Shown: in pieces, positions 42,668 to 52,834 of the stretch
How the letters are laid out: every line of letters begins with the position of its first letter
How positions within the stretch are numbered: the stretch's first letter is position 1
Assembly: GCF_014397005.1 (NCBI RefSeq)
Contig: NZ_JACGWS010000012.1
Span: 124,001-188,000, forward strand
Direction: 5' to 3'
DNA length: 64,000 nt
Source of the DNA: Kordia aestuariivivens
Lineage (GTDB): Bacteria; Bacteroidota; Bacteroidia; Flavobacteriales; Flavobacteriaceae
Program-made: the position numbers and the translations under genes
Notes under the pieces: generated by a model
What the model saw: the letters and a program-made list of their open reading frames with translations, nothing else
Databases searched by the model: none
What the model was told of the DNA's origin: nothing

Positions 42668-43879
42668 TTATAATCCTTTTTTAGTTCGGTTGTGTAACCA
42701 GATTGATAATAACATCGCAATAATTCCATACGTTCCTGTCACAAACCAATTGACTTGATGTCCAAAGTTTGCTACAATTTCCAGTCCAGTTTTAGAACTG
42801 AAAATATGTGCTAGCGAAAAAGCCATCGCGTATAGCGCCATATAGCTTCCTTCATGACCTTCTTTTGCTCTTTTGAGGGCGTATGCATTTGTATATGGAA
42901 AACCAATCATTTCACCAATCGTTATAATCACAATACAAACAATGAGCATTCCTACCCAAACATTATATAGTAATACATAAAAACTCAGTCCAAATAATAA
43001 AGAGCCTACGATGATGAGTTTTGTGGTTGAAATATTGCGCTGTTCTAAGTAATTAATAAACGGCATTTCAAAAACTACAATGATAGCAACGTTGATAAAC
43101 ATAATGAGTCCTGTATCAAATTCGGTCAAGCCGAATTGATCATTTTGATAAATCGGCATTGTGATGATCAATTGGAAAAATGCCATTCCCATAAAGAAAC
43201 AAATCGCAATGAAAACCCAGTAACTTTTATCTTTGTACGCAGCATATTTCTCTTTGATAATAGCGGGTTTACTTTTATCAACTGCTGGTCTTTTTTGTTC
43301 TTTCACTAAAAAGGTGAAAAAGATAATAGCAATGATACACGTAACACCATCAATCCAAAATAGCATATCATATCCTTTTGACACGATAATCAATCCAGCC
43401 AATGTGGGACCAATTCCCATTCCTAAGTTAATAGCTAAACGAATCAGCGCCAACGAACGCGTTTGATTTTCAGGTTTACTATACGCTTTCAGCGAAACAA
43501 AAATTGCGGGACGAAACATGTCGGCAATTGTCATAATTCCTAAAATCGCAAAGCACAATCCCCAAAATGAAGTTACGTACTGCAAGCCTATAAACCCAAA
43601 TCCTGTAATGAAGAGACTGAAAATCATGATTTTATAAAACCCAATTTTGTCTACTAATTTTCCTCCTAAAAAAGATCCTAATAACGAACCAATCCCGAAA
43701 AAAATAAGAATTGAACCTGCGTCACTTTCGCTGAAATCTAATTCTTTGGTTAAATACAATGATAAAAACGGAATCACCATCGTTCCGGCTCTATTCACAA
43801 GTGAAATTAAAGCGAGATACCATATTTCTTTTGATAATCCTTTAAATGAATCAATGTAATTGCTGTACATTTTTTTCAT
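42668..43879 (-). CDS. MFS transporter
   Basis: The ATG at 43879 (MKKMYSNYIDSFKGLSKEIW) gives a normal N-terminus; 16 upstream codons are dropped. The 403 residues form about 12 membrane spans with MFS motif A-like GSFLGGKLVDKIGFYK between spans 2 and 3. An efflux role is likely but the substrate is not evident. It heads a two-gene unit with the VOC gene, an arrangement that would fit detoxification of a small molecule. Confidence 0.88.
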   Translation of the reverse strand: MKKMYSNYIDSFKGLSKEIWYLALISLVNRAGTMVIPFLSLYLTKELDFSESDAGSILIFFGIGSLLGSFLGGKLVDKIGFYKIMIFSLFITGFGFIGLQYVTSFWGLCFAILGIMTIADMFRPAIFVSLKAYSKPENQTRSLALIRLAINLGMGIGPTLAGLIIVSKGYDMLFWIDGVTCIIAIIFFTFLVKEQKRPAVDKSKPAIIKEKYAAYKDKSYWVFIAICFFMGMAFFQLIITMPIYQNDQFGLTEFDTGLIMFINVAIIVVFEMPFINYLEQRNISTTKLIIVGSLLFGLSFYVLLYNVWVGMLIVCIVIITIGEMIGFPYTNAYALKRAKEGHEGSYMALYAMAFSLAHIFSSKTGLEIVANFGHQVNWFVTGTYGIIAMLLSIWLHNRTKKGL

Positions 43880-43913
43880 GATTCGTGTTTTTGGTTGGTT
43901 ATTTTTAAAACTG

Positions 43914-44026
43914 ACTCCGCTCTTCAACGGAGTTAGCTCAACTTACAATATTGAGTGCGCCGTAATTGGCTTCTCAATATGGAGTTTCACTAAAATAAAA
44001 AAGTCCGACTGCGAAGTCGGACTTTT
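43914..44026. other. Structured intergenic element ending in a perfect hairpin
   Basis: Three inverted repeats follow each other: ACTCCG/CGGAGT, AATATTGAG/CTCAATATT-like, and AAAAAGTCCGACT-GCGA-AGTCGGACTTTTT (43996-44026). The last is a terminator in both directions. A related GACTCCGTTCTTCAACTGAG stretch is at 47782-47801. A small RNA on the plus strand is possible. Confidence 0.5.
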
Positions 44027-44415
44027 TAAATTGTTATATGTGATAGTGATATCAACACAATAAATAAATGCCCAAACTTCTTTTCCAAGAGGTTCTTTGT
44101 ACATAGGTATTTACTGTGAAAATTCTCATTTTTGTCGTATTTGAATTCAAAACTACATAAAAAATGTACACAAAAACTAAAAATCTTTAAATTTTTGAGG
44201 ACAAGCTGTGTTTATGAATGTTGATTTACGAAACTTTTGGTTTAAGTTTTCTAAGAAATTTTATACTCAAATAATATATCTATTAATGAAAAAAGACAGC
44301 AACTAATATTTTAATTAGTTACTGTCTTTCAGGCTATGTTCAATTTTGGGGTATTATGATAACTTCTAATACGTATCGTATATTCTCTAATTATAATTTA
44401 AGAGAAGAAGTTACT
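44027..44415. other. AT-rich intergenic region
   Basis: No gene seen. Apart from the terminator at 44292-44329 no structure or repeat stands out. Confidence 0.5.
44292..44329 (-). terminator. Terminator of the S74-T9SS gene
   Basis: AAAGACAG / CTGTCTTT and AACTAAT / ATTAGTT form one long stem with a single mismatch; the minus strand continues with TTTTTT-rich sequence. Confidence 0.88.
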
Positions 44416-45894
44416 TTACTTTACAATCATTTTTCTAGTTTCCATTATTTTACCACCAGAAACTAAGCTATAGATAAACATTCCTTGACCTATATCACTT
44501 GAGTTTATTACGAGTTCTCCTTTTTGATTTGGCAAATCATATTCTCTGATAAACTTCCCAGACATATCAAAAATAGCGATGTTTGCTTTTGTATTACTTG
44601 GCAACGTGTAACTGATAGTTGCTTGATTGTTGAAAGGATTTGGAATGTTTTGTTCCATTGAGAAACCTACTTCATCAATAGTTCCTTTGTTTCCATCTTT
44701 AGAAATACCTTCTCCTTTGATTTCTTCTAATTCATTTCGAAGTGAAGTTACTTCTTCATTTAATTCTTGAATACTTGATGTTAATACAGAAATAAGTCCA
44801 ACATAGTTTACAGCTTTGTACTCATAAGAATCAACTTCATTATTTTCTTTATCTAAAATAGGCTTGTTAATCGTAGTTACCAATTCTGGAAAAACTTGCT
44901 CAATGTTTTGCGCCAAGAATCCATGTTGTACTTCGCTTGGAAGATTTAATTGATCATTTTCTTTAAATGTATAAGTTACTGCATCTAATTGAGCTAGTTT
45001 ATCTAACACATTCTTTTCACCTTTCACATTTTCTTTTAATCTTTCATCAGAAGCTGTAAATGTTCCAGTAACTACAACATTTCCATTAAAATAACCTGCA
45101 TATCGGTTTGTATTTGTGGATGAACTACCATAAATAGCAGCTCCAAAACCAGTAGCAGTACTAGAAATGAATCCAGATACACCGTACATGCCTCCACTAG
45201 CCGTACCATTTACGCTTCCTCTAATAGCAGTATTTTGATACGTTCCACTTACGGTAGAATTAATACCTGTGGTACTGTAAGATGAACCACCACTTTTAAC
45301 ATCAATACCTGTTTTAACATATCCTGAAACATCATTGATTACTTTAATTCCCGTAAAATAGCTACCAGAAGTTGATGTGTTTTGTACAATTAATCCCGTA
45401 CGTGTACTACCAGTTAAATTGCTATAATCCATACCAACTAAAGGTTCATTTGAACTTAATGGATTTCCGAAATACGTTTTACCGTCGTTTGTCATCGTTG
45501 CTACAAGTGTAGAGGCAGTAGAGGTAAAACTATCTGCGACTCTAAATTCAAAGTCAGTTCCTGCAGACGAACCAGCTCCTATCCACTGAAGTCTTGGATT
45601 TATATCACTTAAGTCTTGATAGCCCATCGTTAGAGCTCTGTTTGGCAACTGAAAACGCAAGCCATATACATTCTGGCTTCCTGTATTCAATCTACCAAAA
45701 GAAAACCATCTGCTGTTAAAGTCAAAATTTGACCCTGAGTCTAATTGTGTTACTAAACCAGGACCAAACCTAAAAGTTTCTCCTGATAATGGACTAGGAG
45801 TTGTAATTGAAGTTGCTATTGTGCCTGAAGATTCATTCTGCGCAAAGCAAATTGCTGTAATTAATAACGTAAAAATTAAGGTAACTTTTTTCAT
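44416..45894 (-). CDS. Secreted protein with S74 chaperone domain and T9SS sorting domain
   Basis: The ATG at 45894 gives a signal peptide (MKKVTLIFTLLITAICFAQ). Residues 20-300 are Ser/Thr/Gly-rich strands as in tail-fibre-like stalks (TSTSGSYFTGIKVINDVSGY, SGTYQNTAIRGSVNGT). Then comes an intramolecular chaperone of the endosialidase type (Peptidase_S74): SDERLKENVKGEKNVLDKLA followed by YTFKENDQ and HGFLAQNIEQVFPELV. A coiled coil (ELNEEVTSLRNELEEIK) and a type A T9SS sorting domain (NIPNPFNNQATISYTLP ... METRKMIVK) end it. It is probably a trimeric surface fibre. Confidence 0.88.
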   Translation of the reverse strand: MKKVTLIFTLLITAICFAQNESSGTIATSITTPSPLSGETFRFGPGLVTQLDSGSNFDFNSRWFSFGRLNTGSQNVYGLRFQLPNRALTMGYQDLSDINPRLQWIGAGSSAGTDFEFRVADSFTSTASTLVATMTNDGKTYFGNPLSSNEPLVGMDYSNLTGSTRTGLIVQNTSTSGSYFTGIKVINDVSGYVKTGIDVKSGGSSYSTTGINSTVSGTYQNTAIRGSVNGTASGGMYGVSGFISSTATGFGAAIYGSSSTNTNRYAGYFNGNVVVTGTFTASDERLKENVKGEKNVLDKLAQLDAVTYTFKENDQLNLPSEVQHGFLAQNIEQVFPELVTTINKPILDKENNEVDSYEYKAVNYVGLISVLTSSIQELNEEVTSLRNELEEIKGEGISKDGNKGTIDEVGFSMEQNIPNPFNNQATISYTLPSNTKANIAIFDMSGKFIREYDLPNQKGELVINSSDIGQGMFIYSLVSGGKIMETRKMIVK

Positions 45895-45954
45895 AATTTG
45901 AATTATTGATTGGTTAATATTGTTTAAAGATAATTTAAAAAAGCTAAACAAAAC

Positions 45955-45970
45955 TACGGTAAAACCGTAA
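45955..45970. promoter_or_regulatory. TACGG-N5-CCGTA palindrome, variant
   Basis: TACGGTAAAACCGTAA, 61 bases upstream of the S74-T9SS start. Arms agree with copies A-C but the spacer is one base longer. Confidence 0.35.
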
Positions 45971-46209
45971 AATTTCTTCCTTATTGGCTATTTGAAATTA
46001 TTTTCTGTTAAAAAAGAATGTAAAAACCTACATATACTATAAATCAGAGCGTTACATGTAAAAAAGCAACAAATTTCAGGTGTTTTGTTAGAAAAATAGA
46101 AAAGTCAAGATGAGTTTTATCTAAATTATGGAGGTAAAAAATAAAAGTTCTTTATTATTTGATGACAAATTGTATTTTTGGATGTATTATTTAAATTAAA
46201 TCGTTACCG

Positions 46210-46815
46210 ATGAAAAATATCTTTCTTATAATATGTGTTTTAGTGATGAATGTAAGTTGTTCACAAGAAAAAAAGGAATTAGTTGGAGAAACTGAATTTC
46301 AACGAGAATTGAATGCATCTTATAAAGATGCATCTACATCGCCGCTAAAAGCAAAAGATTTGAAAACTTTTAAAGCGTTGGACTTTTTTCCTGTAAATAA
46401 TACATTTAAAGTAACGGCAAGTTTCAAGCTTACGCCAGATTCCAAACCTTTTAAAATGAAAACGTCTACTACCCGAACGCCAATCTATAAGCGTTACGGA
46501 ATTGCAACGTTCAAATTAAACGGAAAAGAATATTCATTAGAAGTCTATCAAAATCAAGATCCAAATAGAGATCCAGAATACAAAGATGATTTGTTTTTAC
46601 CATTTACCGACGAAACAAATGGATTTGCAAGTTACGGTGGCGGAAGATATATTGATTTAAAAATTCCAGAAGGAAACACTCTTGAAATTGATTTCAACAA
46701 TGCATACAATCCATATTGCGCATACAGCGATCGGTATTCGTGTCCTGTTCCGCCAAGAGTTAACTTTTTAAAAGTAGAAATTAATGCAGGTGTAAAAGCT
46801 TTTGATAAGCATTAA
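46210..46815 (+). CDS. DUF1684 lipoprotein
   Basis: A lipobox (CVLVMNVSCSQE) leads a 201-residue protein with the DUF1684 signature: FPVNNTFKVTASFK, KRYGIATFKLNGKEYSLEVY, LFLPFTDETNGFASYGGGRY followed by IDL, and DFNNAYNPYCAYSDRYSCPV followed by PPRVNFLKVEINAG. The function of the family is unknown. The Cys pair in CAYSDRYSC could form a disulfide. It is a single-gene unit. Confidence 0.92.
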   Translation: MKNIFLIICVLVMNVSCSQEKKELVGETEFQRELNASYKDASTSPLKAKDLKTFKALDFFPVNNTFKVTASFKLTPDSKPFKMKTSTTRTPIYKRYGIATFKLNGKEYSLEVYQNQDPNRDPEYKDDLFLPFTDETNGFASYGGGRYIDLKIPEGNTLEIDFNNAYNPYCAYSDRYSCPVPPRVNFLKVEINAGVKAFDKH

Positions 46816-46885
46816 ATGTCATTCCTGCGTGTTACATCGAGCAGCGTCGAAATGAAAGCAGCAATCTAAAAAAGTAAATGATGTA

Positions 46886-47221
46886 TTATAAGGAAGACTT
46901 TCCGTTTTCTATGGTACGGATTCTGTAGGCTTCTTCAATAGGAATGACAAAAATTTTACCATCACCAACTTCTCCAGTGTAGGCGTGTTCTAAAATTACA
47001 TTGATGGTTTCTTCTACGAAATCATCTGTAACGACAATGGAGACGTTATACCTGGCAATATCATGTGTATTATAATTTACATCGCGATATACAGGACTCT
47101 TTTTTTCGTTTCCAATACCAGAAACTTCCCAGTAGGTGAAAAAATTCACTTCAATTTCGTGTAGTGCATCTCTAACATCTTCAAGCTTAGATTTGCGAAT
47201 GATAGCTTCTATCTTTTTCAT
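46886..47221 (-). CDS. PII-family nitrogen regulator (GlnB/GlnK-like)
   Basis: The 111 residues follow PII: MKKIEAIIRKSKLEDVRDAL, a T-loop region YRDVNYNTHDIARYN, and the B-loop EHAYTGEVGDGKIFVIPIEEA then RIRT. PII proteins sense ATP/ADP and 2-oxoglutarate and bind transporters or enzymes. The usual Tyr of the T-loop and its RGxxY frame are not clearly conserved, so uridylylation may not apply. No amt gene is next to it, unlike most GlnK genes. Confidence 0.9.
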   Translation of the reverse strand: MKKIEAIIRKSKLEDVRDALHEIEVNFFTYWEVSGIGNEKKSPVYRDVNYNTHDIARYNVSIVVTDDFVEETINVILEHAYTGEVGDGKIFVIPIEEAYRIRTIENGKSSL

Positions 47222-47390
47222 GATAAAACATTTATTTTACAATGATAAAGATACAGTAGGGTGTTTTAATTCAGGATGTAAGCTGTTATTTTTGTGAATA
47301 TTTTAATTTATGCCTTGTAATTTTCAAGGTTATTTAATTTAAAAGTATTTTTTTAATGAATGCGTATTATTTTTTTGGGTGAAGAATGAT

Positions 47391-47762
47391 TTAGAAATAT
47401 TTTACCACATACATTCCTAAAAATACAGCCGCAAAACCAATTACAAAACTAGCAATAGTATATAGAGCGAATGTCATAAAATCGCCTGATTTTAAGAAGA
47501 CGTGATTTTCGTAGGCAAAAGTTGAAAATGTTGTAAAACCACCACAAAAACCTGTGGCAAGTAATAATGTGTGTTGTTGGCTGATTGCTTCATTCTTAGC
47601 AGCCAATCCTAAGATAATTCCAATTAATAAGCTTCCTAAAATATTAGCAGCAAAAGTTCCATACGGAATTCCCGTTGTTTCGCTATTAAGATATTTACCT
47701 AATAGAAACCGAAGTGAACTTCCAAATCCGCCGCCAAGAAAAACTAATAAAAAATGTTTCAT
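47391..47762 (-). CDS. crcB: Fluoride channel CrcB/Fluc
   Basis: The 123-residue protein has four membrane spans and the family motifs GGGFGSSLRFLLGKYLN, GTFAANILGSLLIGIILG and GFCGGFTTFSTFAYEN. It forms a dual-topology dimer that exports fluoride. I saw no fluoride riboswitch motif in the short upstream region, which instead carries a GACTCCG-type repeat. Confidence 0.95.
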   Translation of the reverse strand: MKHFLLVFLGGGFGSSLRFLLGKYLNSETTGIPYGTFAANILGSLLIGIILGLAAKNEAISQQHTLLLATGFCGGFTTFSTFAYENHVFLKSGDFMTFALYTIASFVIGFAAVFLGMYVVKYF

Positions 47763-47812
47763 TTGCTATTTTTATTCAATCAGACTCCGTTCTTCAACTG
47801 AGTTTTACTAAA

Positions 47813-47856
47813 AAGATTGTCTAAAAGTAGTCAATGCATACTGTTTAGACAATCTT
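47813..47856 (-). terminator. Terminator of the SRPBCC gene
   Basis: AAGATTGTCTAAA pairs with TTTAGACAATCTT across 18 bases; on the minus strand TTTTT follows. It lies 21 bases after the stop codon at 47877. Confidence 0.85.
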
Positions 47857-47876
47857 CTTAAATTTTTTTAGTGTTA

Positions 47877-48923
47877 TTATTCAGCTGCTTTTACCAAATA
47901 AAAAATGTCTGTTTGAATTTCTTCTGGTTTCACAGTTGTAGGATCATTAGGATACAATTCCCAAACGATTCCTTCAGGCATTAATTTTTTTTCATTCATA
48001 TAGGTTGCAATCTTCATGTGCGCATCCATATCGCCAACTCCATAAGGACCAAATTTTGAAATTTTCAGAATTTGTCCAGCAGGAAGTATTGTTTTTGTCA
48101 TGCCTTCTCCATCAGGAAGTATAGTATCATCATCAAACAAAAGTCCAATGTAAAATTCAGCTTCTTTAGTTTCTTCATCCCATTTGATATACAGCGATCC
48201 GGGAGTATAACCTTCTAGCTTATTATTAACGGCATACATTCCCGCTTGCGGCATAAATTCAGTAAATAACTTTGTCATGTCTTCCATGCTAGCATCGGTA
48301 GTCGTTTTTTGATAAAAACCAATAAACTGTTTTGCAGATGCTTCATGTTGAGAAATATCTCCCAATCGGAATTGTTTTGGAGGGTTTTTCTTGAGTTCTG
48401 CTAACACTTCACGTTCTATATTAGCGAGTCCTTTTTCTTCCATATCGCCCAACATTTTATCCATTCCACCACTTAAAGCGGCAAAAAGTTTGAACATAAA
48501 AGCTGTCTTGTCACTTTTCATTCCCCAACTTACTTTTGTTCCTTCAGGTACTTCTTCAAACGTCCAATACACGTCTGTTGGTTCATAATCACCAAACTGC
48601 ATCACTTGTTCTAAGGATTTATTTTGGGTTAAACTCACCGTTTTCATCTTTCCAGGTCCATCTTTACTTGTCCATGTGTAATTAGCTCCAACTCCAGAAG
48701 TTTGTTCATTATATTTTACAACAATTGTAGAATCTTCTTCCATCCATGGTCCCCAAGCTTCCCAATTTTTATAATCATTAATATTATTAAACACAACATC
48801 AATAGGAGCCTTAATTACTTTGCTTCGTACCACATCGTAATCATTCGGTCTAGTTGCTACAAAAATTGCTCCAGCAACAATGAGTACTAGCAGTAAGAGT
48901 AGTACATACTTTAGAATCTTCAT
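47877..48923 (-). CDS. SRPBCC-GyrI-like two-domain membrane-anchored protein
   Basis: A single N-terminal span (VLLLLLVLIVAGAIFVA) is followed by a polyketide cyclase/SRPBCC domain: VRSKVIKAPIDVVFNNINDY with NWEAWGPWMEEDS, about 30-175. A GyrI-like effector-binding domain follows (about 200-348, ILKISKFGPYGVGDMDAHMK and EEIQTDIFYLVK). Both folds bind small hydrophobic ligands. The ligand is not evident. Single-gene unit with terminator. Confidence 0.85.
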   Translation of the reverse strand: MKILKYVLLLLLVLIVAGAIFVATRPNDYDVVRSKVIKAPIDVVFNNINDYKNWEAWGPWMEEDSTIVVKYNEQTSGVGANYTWTSKDGPGKMKTVSLTQNKSLEQVMQFGDYEPTDVYWTFEEVPEGTKVSWGMKSDKTAFMFKLFAALSGGMDKMLGDMEEKGLANIEREVLAELKKNPPKQFRLGDISQHEASAKQFIGFYQKTTTDASMEDMTKLFTEFMPQAGMYAVNNKLEGYTPGSLYIKWDEETKEAEFYIGLLFDDDTILPDGEGMTKTILPAGQILKISKFGPYGVGDMDAHMKIATYMNEKKLMPEGIVWELYPNDPTTVKPEEIQTDIFYLVKAAE

Positions 48924-49080
48924 ATTATTAGGTGTATTAGTTAGTAATGCTAATGTACAAATTTTTAATGTTTTATTGAATTGATTACATTTGTGGCAAA
49001 AGAATATATATTTCGTAATAAATAAGTACTCTTTTTATATTTTCCTAAACCAAATAAAGAACTCATAAAAAAATAAACAG

Positions 49081-51135
49081 ATGAAATTAAAATCAATTGC
49101 AGGAATCGTATTAGCTGCAGGAATGTTATTCTCTTGTACAGAGAAAAAAGATGAGGTGAAAGTAGATCCTTATGAAGCGCAGTTTATTGAAGTAGCTGAA
49201 AATGCAAAAATGGACTTTCAGGTAGAACAATTTGCAGATATAAAGGTTTTACGATATGAAATCCCAGGATTTAACGAATTGACGTTAAAAGAGCAAAAGC
49301 TAGTGTATTACTTAACACAAGCTGGACTTTCTGGGAGAGATATTATGTGGGATCAAAATTACCGTCATAATTTAACTATCAGAGAAGCATTAGAAAATAT
49401 CTATGTGAATTATGAAGGAGATAAAGAATCTGAGGATTGGAAAGCTTTTGAAACCTATATAAAACGTGTGTGGTTTTCAAATGGAATTCATCATCATTAT
49501 TCAAATGATAAAATGAAGCCTGAATTTACAAAGGCATACTTTGAAACTTTATTAGCAGATACAAAAACTACGTTAGCAGGTGAAGCATTAGAAGTAATCT
49601 TCAATGATGCAGACAACAAAAAAGTAAATAAAAAAGATGGTGTAGATAATGTATTAGTATCTGCGGTGAATTTTTACGGAGCTGATATCACAACGGCTGA
49701 TGTAGAAGAATTTTACAAAACGGCTTACAAAGGCCCAGAAGGAAAACCAGTGGAAGCTGGATTAAACTCTAAGTTAGTTCGTGAAGACGGAAAGCTAGTG
49801 GAGAAAGTTTGGAAATCTGGCGGAATGTACGGAAGCGCAATTGACAAAATTATCTATTGGTTAGAAAAAGCTAAAAGTGTCGCAGAAAATGACAAGCAAG
49901 GAGAAACGTTAGGTTTATTAATAGAATATTACAAAACAGGAAGTTTAGATACTTGGGATCAATATTGTATTTCTTGGGCAACTTCAACAGAAGGAAATAT
50001 TGACTGGATCAACGGATTTATTGAAGTATACAATGATCCAAAAGGATACAGAGGTTCGTACGAAACTATTGTACAAATCAAAGATTTTGACATGTCTAAA
50101 AAAATGGCAGTATTATCTGAAAATGCACAATGGTTTGAAGATAATGCTCCACTAATTGATAGTCACAAAAAGAAAAATGTTGTAGGTGTCTCTTATAAAA
50201 CGGTAAACGTTGCAGGAGAAGCAGGAGACGCTTCACCAAGTACGCCAATTGGTGTAAACTTACCGAACAACAACTGGATTCGTCAACAACACGGTTCAAA
50301 ATCTGTTTCTTTAGGAAATATTATCAATGCGTATGCACAAGCTGGCGGATCGGGAAGATTAAAGGAATTTGTTCATGATGATGAAGAATTTCAATTAGAA
50401 GAAAAATACGGAAAAGTTGCTGATAAGTTACATACAGCTTTACATGAAGTAATTGGACATGCTTCTGGTCAAATCAATCCTGGTATTGGGCAACCGAAAG
50501 AAACGCTGAAAAACTATGCTTCTACGATGGAAGAAGGAAGAGCTGATTTAGTTGGATTGTACTATTTAATGGATCCAAAACTAAAAGAACTTGGATTGGT
50601 TGAAGATACTGAAGGTGTTGGGAAAGCTGCTTATGATGGATATATCAGAAATGGTTTAATGACACAATTAATTCGTTTAAAACTTGGAGATGACGTAGAA
50701 GAAGATCACATGGTGAACAGACAATGGGTTTCTGCTTGGGTTTTTGAAAAAGGAGCAAAAGACAACGTAATTGAGAAAGTTACACGTGATGGAAAATCAT
50801 ACTATAACATTAATGATTATGTGAAATTACGTGAACTATTCGGTCAATTATTACGTGAAACGCAACGTATCAAATCAGAAGGTGATTTTGAAGCGGCAAG
50901 AGCATTGGTAGAAGGTTACGGAGTAAAAGTTGATCAAACAATGCACGCAGAAGTATTAAAGCGTAATGAAGCGTTCAAATCTGCTCCGTATAGTGGATTT
51001 GCAAATCCTGTATTAACTCCAGAAACAAGTGAAGCTGGAGAAATTACAGCGATCAAAATTCAGCAGCCAGCAGCATTTGACAATCAGATGTTATACTACG
51101 CTAAGAATTATAGTTTCTTGACGGACAAGAACTAA
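49081..51135 (+). CDS. M49-family (dipeptidyl-peptidase III-like) lipoprotein
   Basis: A lipobox (LAAGMLFSCTEK) precedes 665 residues. The zinc site is HEVIGH (455-460), followed by ASGQINPG, and EEGRAD with Glu484 or Glu485 as third ligand, the HExxGH plus EExxAD layout of M49 peptidases. DPP III removes dipeptides from short peptides. Here it is a lipoprotein, so it would act in the periplasm on imported peptides. It is often mis-annotated as dihydrofolate reductase; no such fold is seen. Confidence 0.9.
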   Translation: MKLKSIAGIVLAAGMLFSCTEKKDEVKVDPYEAQFIEVAENAKMDFQVEQFADIKVLRYEIPGFNELTLKEQKLVYYLTQAGLSGRDIMWDQNYRHNLTIREALENIYVNYEGDKESEDWKAFETYIKRVWFSNGIHHHYSNDKMKPEFTKAYFETLLADTKTTLAGEALEVIFNDADNKKVNKKDGVDNVLVSAVNFYGADITTADVEEFYKTAYKGPEGKPVEAGLNSKLVREDGKLVEKVWKSGGMYGSAIDKIIYWLEKAKSVAENDKQGETLGLLIEYYKTGSLDTWDQYCISWATSTEGNIDWINGFIEVYNDPKGYRGSYETIVQIKDFDMSKKMAVLSENAQWFEDNAPLIDSHKKKNVVGVSYKTVNVAGEAGDASPSTPIGVNLPNNNWIRQQHGSKSVSLGNIINAYAQAGGSGRLKEFVHDDEEFQLEEKYGKVADKLHTALHEVIGHASGQINPGIGQPKETLKNYASTMEEGRADLVGLYYLMDPKLKELGLVEDTEGVGKAAYDGYIRNGLMTQLIRLKLGDDVEEDHMVNRQWVSAWVFEKGAKDNVIEKVTRDGKSYYNINDYVKLRELFGQLLRETQRIKSEGDFEAARALVEGYGVKVDQTMHAEVLKRNEAFKSAPYSGFANPVLTPETSEAGEITAIKIQQPAAFDNQMLYYAKNYSFLTDKN

Positions 51136-51162
51136 ATTTAAAACTATATTTACATATAATTA

Positions 51163-51190
51163 AAAAAGGGTGCATTCGTGCATCCTTTTT
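51163..51190 (+). terminator. UUCG-loop terminator after the M49 gene
   Basis: AAAAAGGgTGCA-TTCG-TGCAtCCTTTTT, 27 bases after the stop. Confidence 0.88.
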
Positions 51191-51213
51191 AATACCATTT
51201 ATCATACAAAGTC

Positions 51214-52833
51214 ATGATCAAACAAGGAAACATCGTAGACATCTTCAATAAAAAAATCTACAAGGGAGAAATTCACATTCAAGATGGGAAAATCACAAAC
51301 ATTGTGGCAAAAAATCACAATGTGGAAACGTATATCATTCCTGGTTTTGTAGATGCTCATATTCACATTGAAAGTTCAATGTTGGTCCCTTCCGAGTTTG
51401 CACGTTTGGCAGTATTACATGGAACTGTTGCAACTGTTTCTGATCCGCATGAAATAGCGAATGTGCTAGGAAAAACTGGTGTAGAATTCATGATTGAAAA
51501 CGGTAAAAAAGTTCCGTTTAAGTTCAACTTTGGCGCACCTTCTTGTGTGCCCGCAACGAGTTTTGAATCGGCAGGAGCAGTATTGGATTCTAATGATATT
51601 AAAGAATTGTTAGAAATGCCAGAAATAAAGTATTTGGCAGAAATGATGAATTATCCAGGTGTGTTGTTTAGAGATGAAGAAGTCATGAAGAAAATCGCTT
51701 GGGCGAAATATTTCAAGAAACCAATTGACGGACATGCGCCAGGTTTACGAGGCGAAGATATCTCAACATATATTGCCGCAGGAATTTCTACCGATCATGA
51801 ATGTTTTAGCTACGATGAAGCATTGGAAAAGTTGCAAAAAGGCATGAAAGTAATTATTCGCGAAGGAAGCGCCGCAAAAAACTTTGAAGCGTTAATTCCT
51901 TTATTAGATGAGCATTTCGAAAACATGATGTTTTGTTCAGACGATAAACATCCGGATGATTTATTATTAGGACATATAAACGATTTATGTGCGCGTGCTG
52001 TTGCGAAAGGTGTAGATGTTTTCAAAGTATTGCAAACCGCTTGTGTGAATCCTGTAAAGCATTATAATTTAGATGTTGGACAATTACAAATTAACGATGT
52101 TGCGGATTTTGTTGTGCTAGAAGATTTGACAAGTTTTAAAGTATTAGAAACCTATATTGATGGAATCTGTGTCGCTTCTGGTGGAAACTCACACATAGAA
52201 AGTGTGCCGTTTGAAATTCTGAATAATTTTAATACATCTAAAAAAAATGTGATTGATTTTCAAGTCAAAGCCACGAAAAGTAAAATCCGCGTGATCGAAG
52301 CTTTAGACGGTGAATTAGTGACAAACGAGTTAATCCTTGATAACTTAATCAAAGATGGAAATTTAGTTTCTAATGTTGAAAAAGACATTCTGAAAATGAC
52401 CGTTGTCAATCGCTATAATGAAGATGTTCCAGCAATGGCATTTATAAAGAATTTCGGTTTGAAAGAAGGTGCAATTGCTTCTTCCGTAGGACACGATTCA
52501 CACAATATCATTGCCGTTGGTGTTTCTGACGAAGCGATTTGCAAAGCCGTGAATCTTCTCATTGAAAATAAAGGTGGAATTTGCGCTGTTTCTGAAACTT
52601 CCGCAAACGTAGTTTCATTGCCAGTCGCAGGAATTATGAGTGCAAAAACGGGTTGGGAAATAGGCAAGGAGTACGCTGAGTTAGACAAATTAGCCAAACA
52701 AATGGGAAGTACCTTGCGCGCGCCTTACATGACCTTGTCGTTTATGGCATTGTTAGTAATCCCGTCGTTAAAACTGAGTGATAAAGGCTTGTTCAACGGG
52801 ACTACTTTTGAGTTTACTTCGTTGGAAGTTTAG
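51214..52833 (+). CDS. ade: Adenine deaminase
   Basis: The 539 residues belong to the amidohydrolase-type adenine deaminases that convert adenine to hypoxanthine in purine salvage. Seen are [20 protein letters not shown] (metal site), [32 protein letters not shown] and [14 protein letters not shown]. The C-terminal domain ([21 protein letters not shown]) is also present. Length is usual. It converges on the next gene with a 1-base gap. Confidence 0.95.
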   Translation: MIKQGNIVDIFNKKIYKGEIHIQDGKITNIVAKNHNVETYIIPGFVDAHIHIESSMLVPSEFARLAVLHGTVATVSDPHEIANVLGKTGVEFMIENGKKVPFKFNFGAPSCVPATSFESAGAVLDSNDIKELLEMPEIKYLAEMMNYPGVLFRDEEVMKKIAWAKYFKKPIDGHAPGLRGEDISTYIAAGISTDHECFSYDEALEKLQKGMKVIIREGSAAKNFEALIPLLDEHFENMMFCSDDKHPDDLLLGHINDLCARAVAKGVDVFKVLQTACVNPVKHYNLDVGQLQINDVADFVVLEDLTSFKVLETYIDGICVASGGNSHIESVPFEILNNFNTSKKNVIDFQVKATKSKIRVIEALDGELVTNELILDNLIKDGNLVSNVEKDILKMTVVNRYNEDVPAMAFIKNFGLKEGAIASSVGHDSHNIIAVGVSDEAICKAVNLLIENKGGICAVSETSANVVSLPVAGIMSAKTGWEIGKEYAELDKLAKQMGSTLRAPYMTLSFMALLVIPSLKLSDKGLFNGTTFEFTSLEV

Positions 52834-52834
52834 G

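Noticed and set aside
47763-47876. Fluoride riboswitch upstream of crcB
   Set aside because: The expected conserved crcB-motif bases were not found in the short upstream gap.
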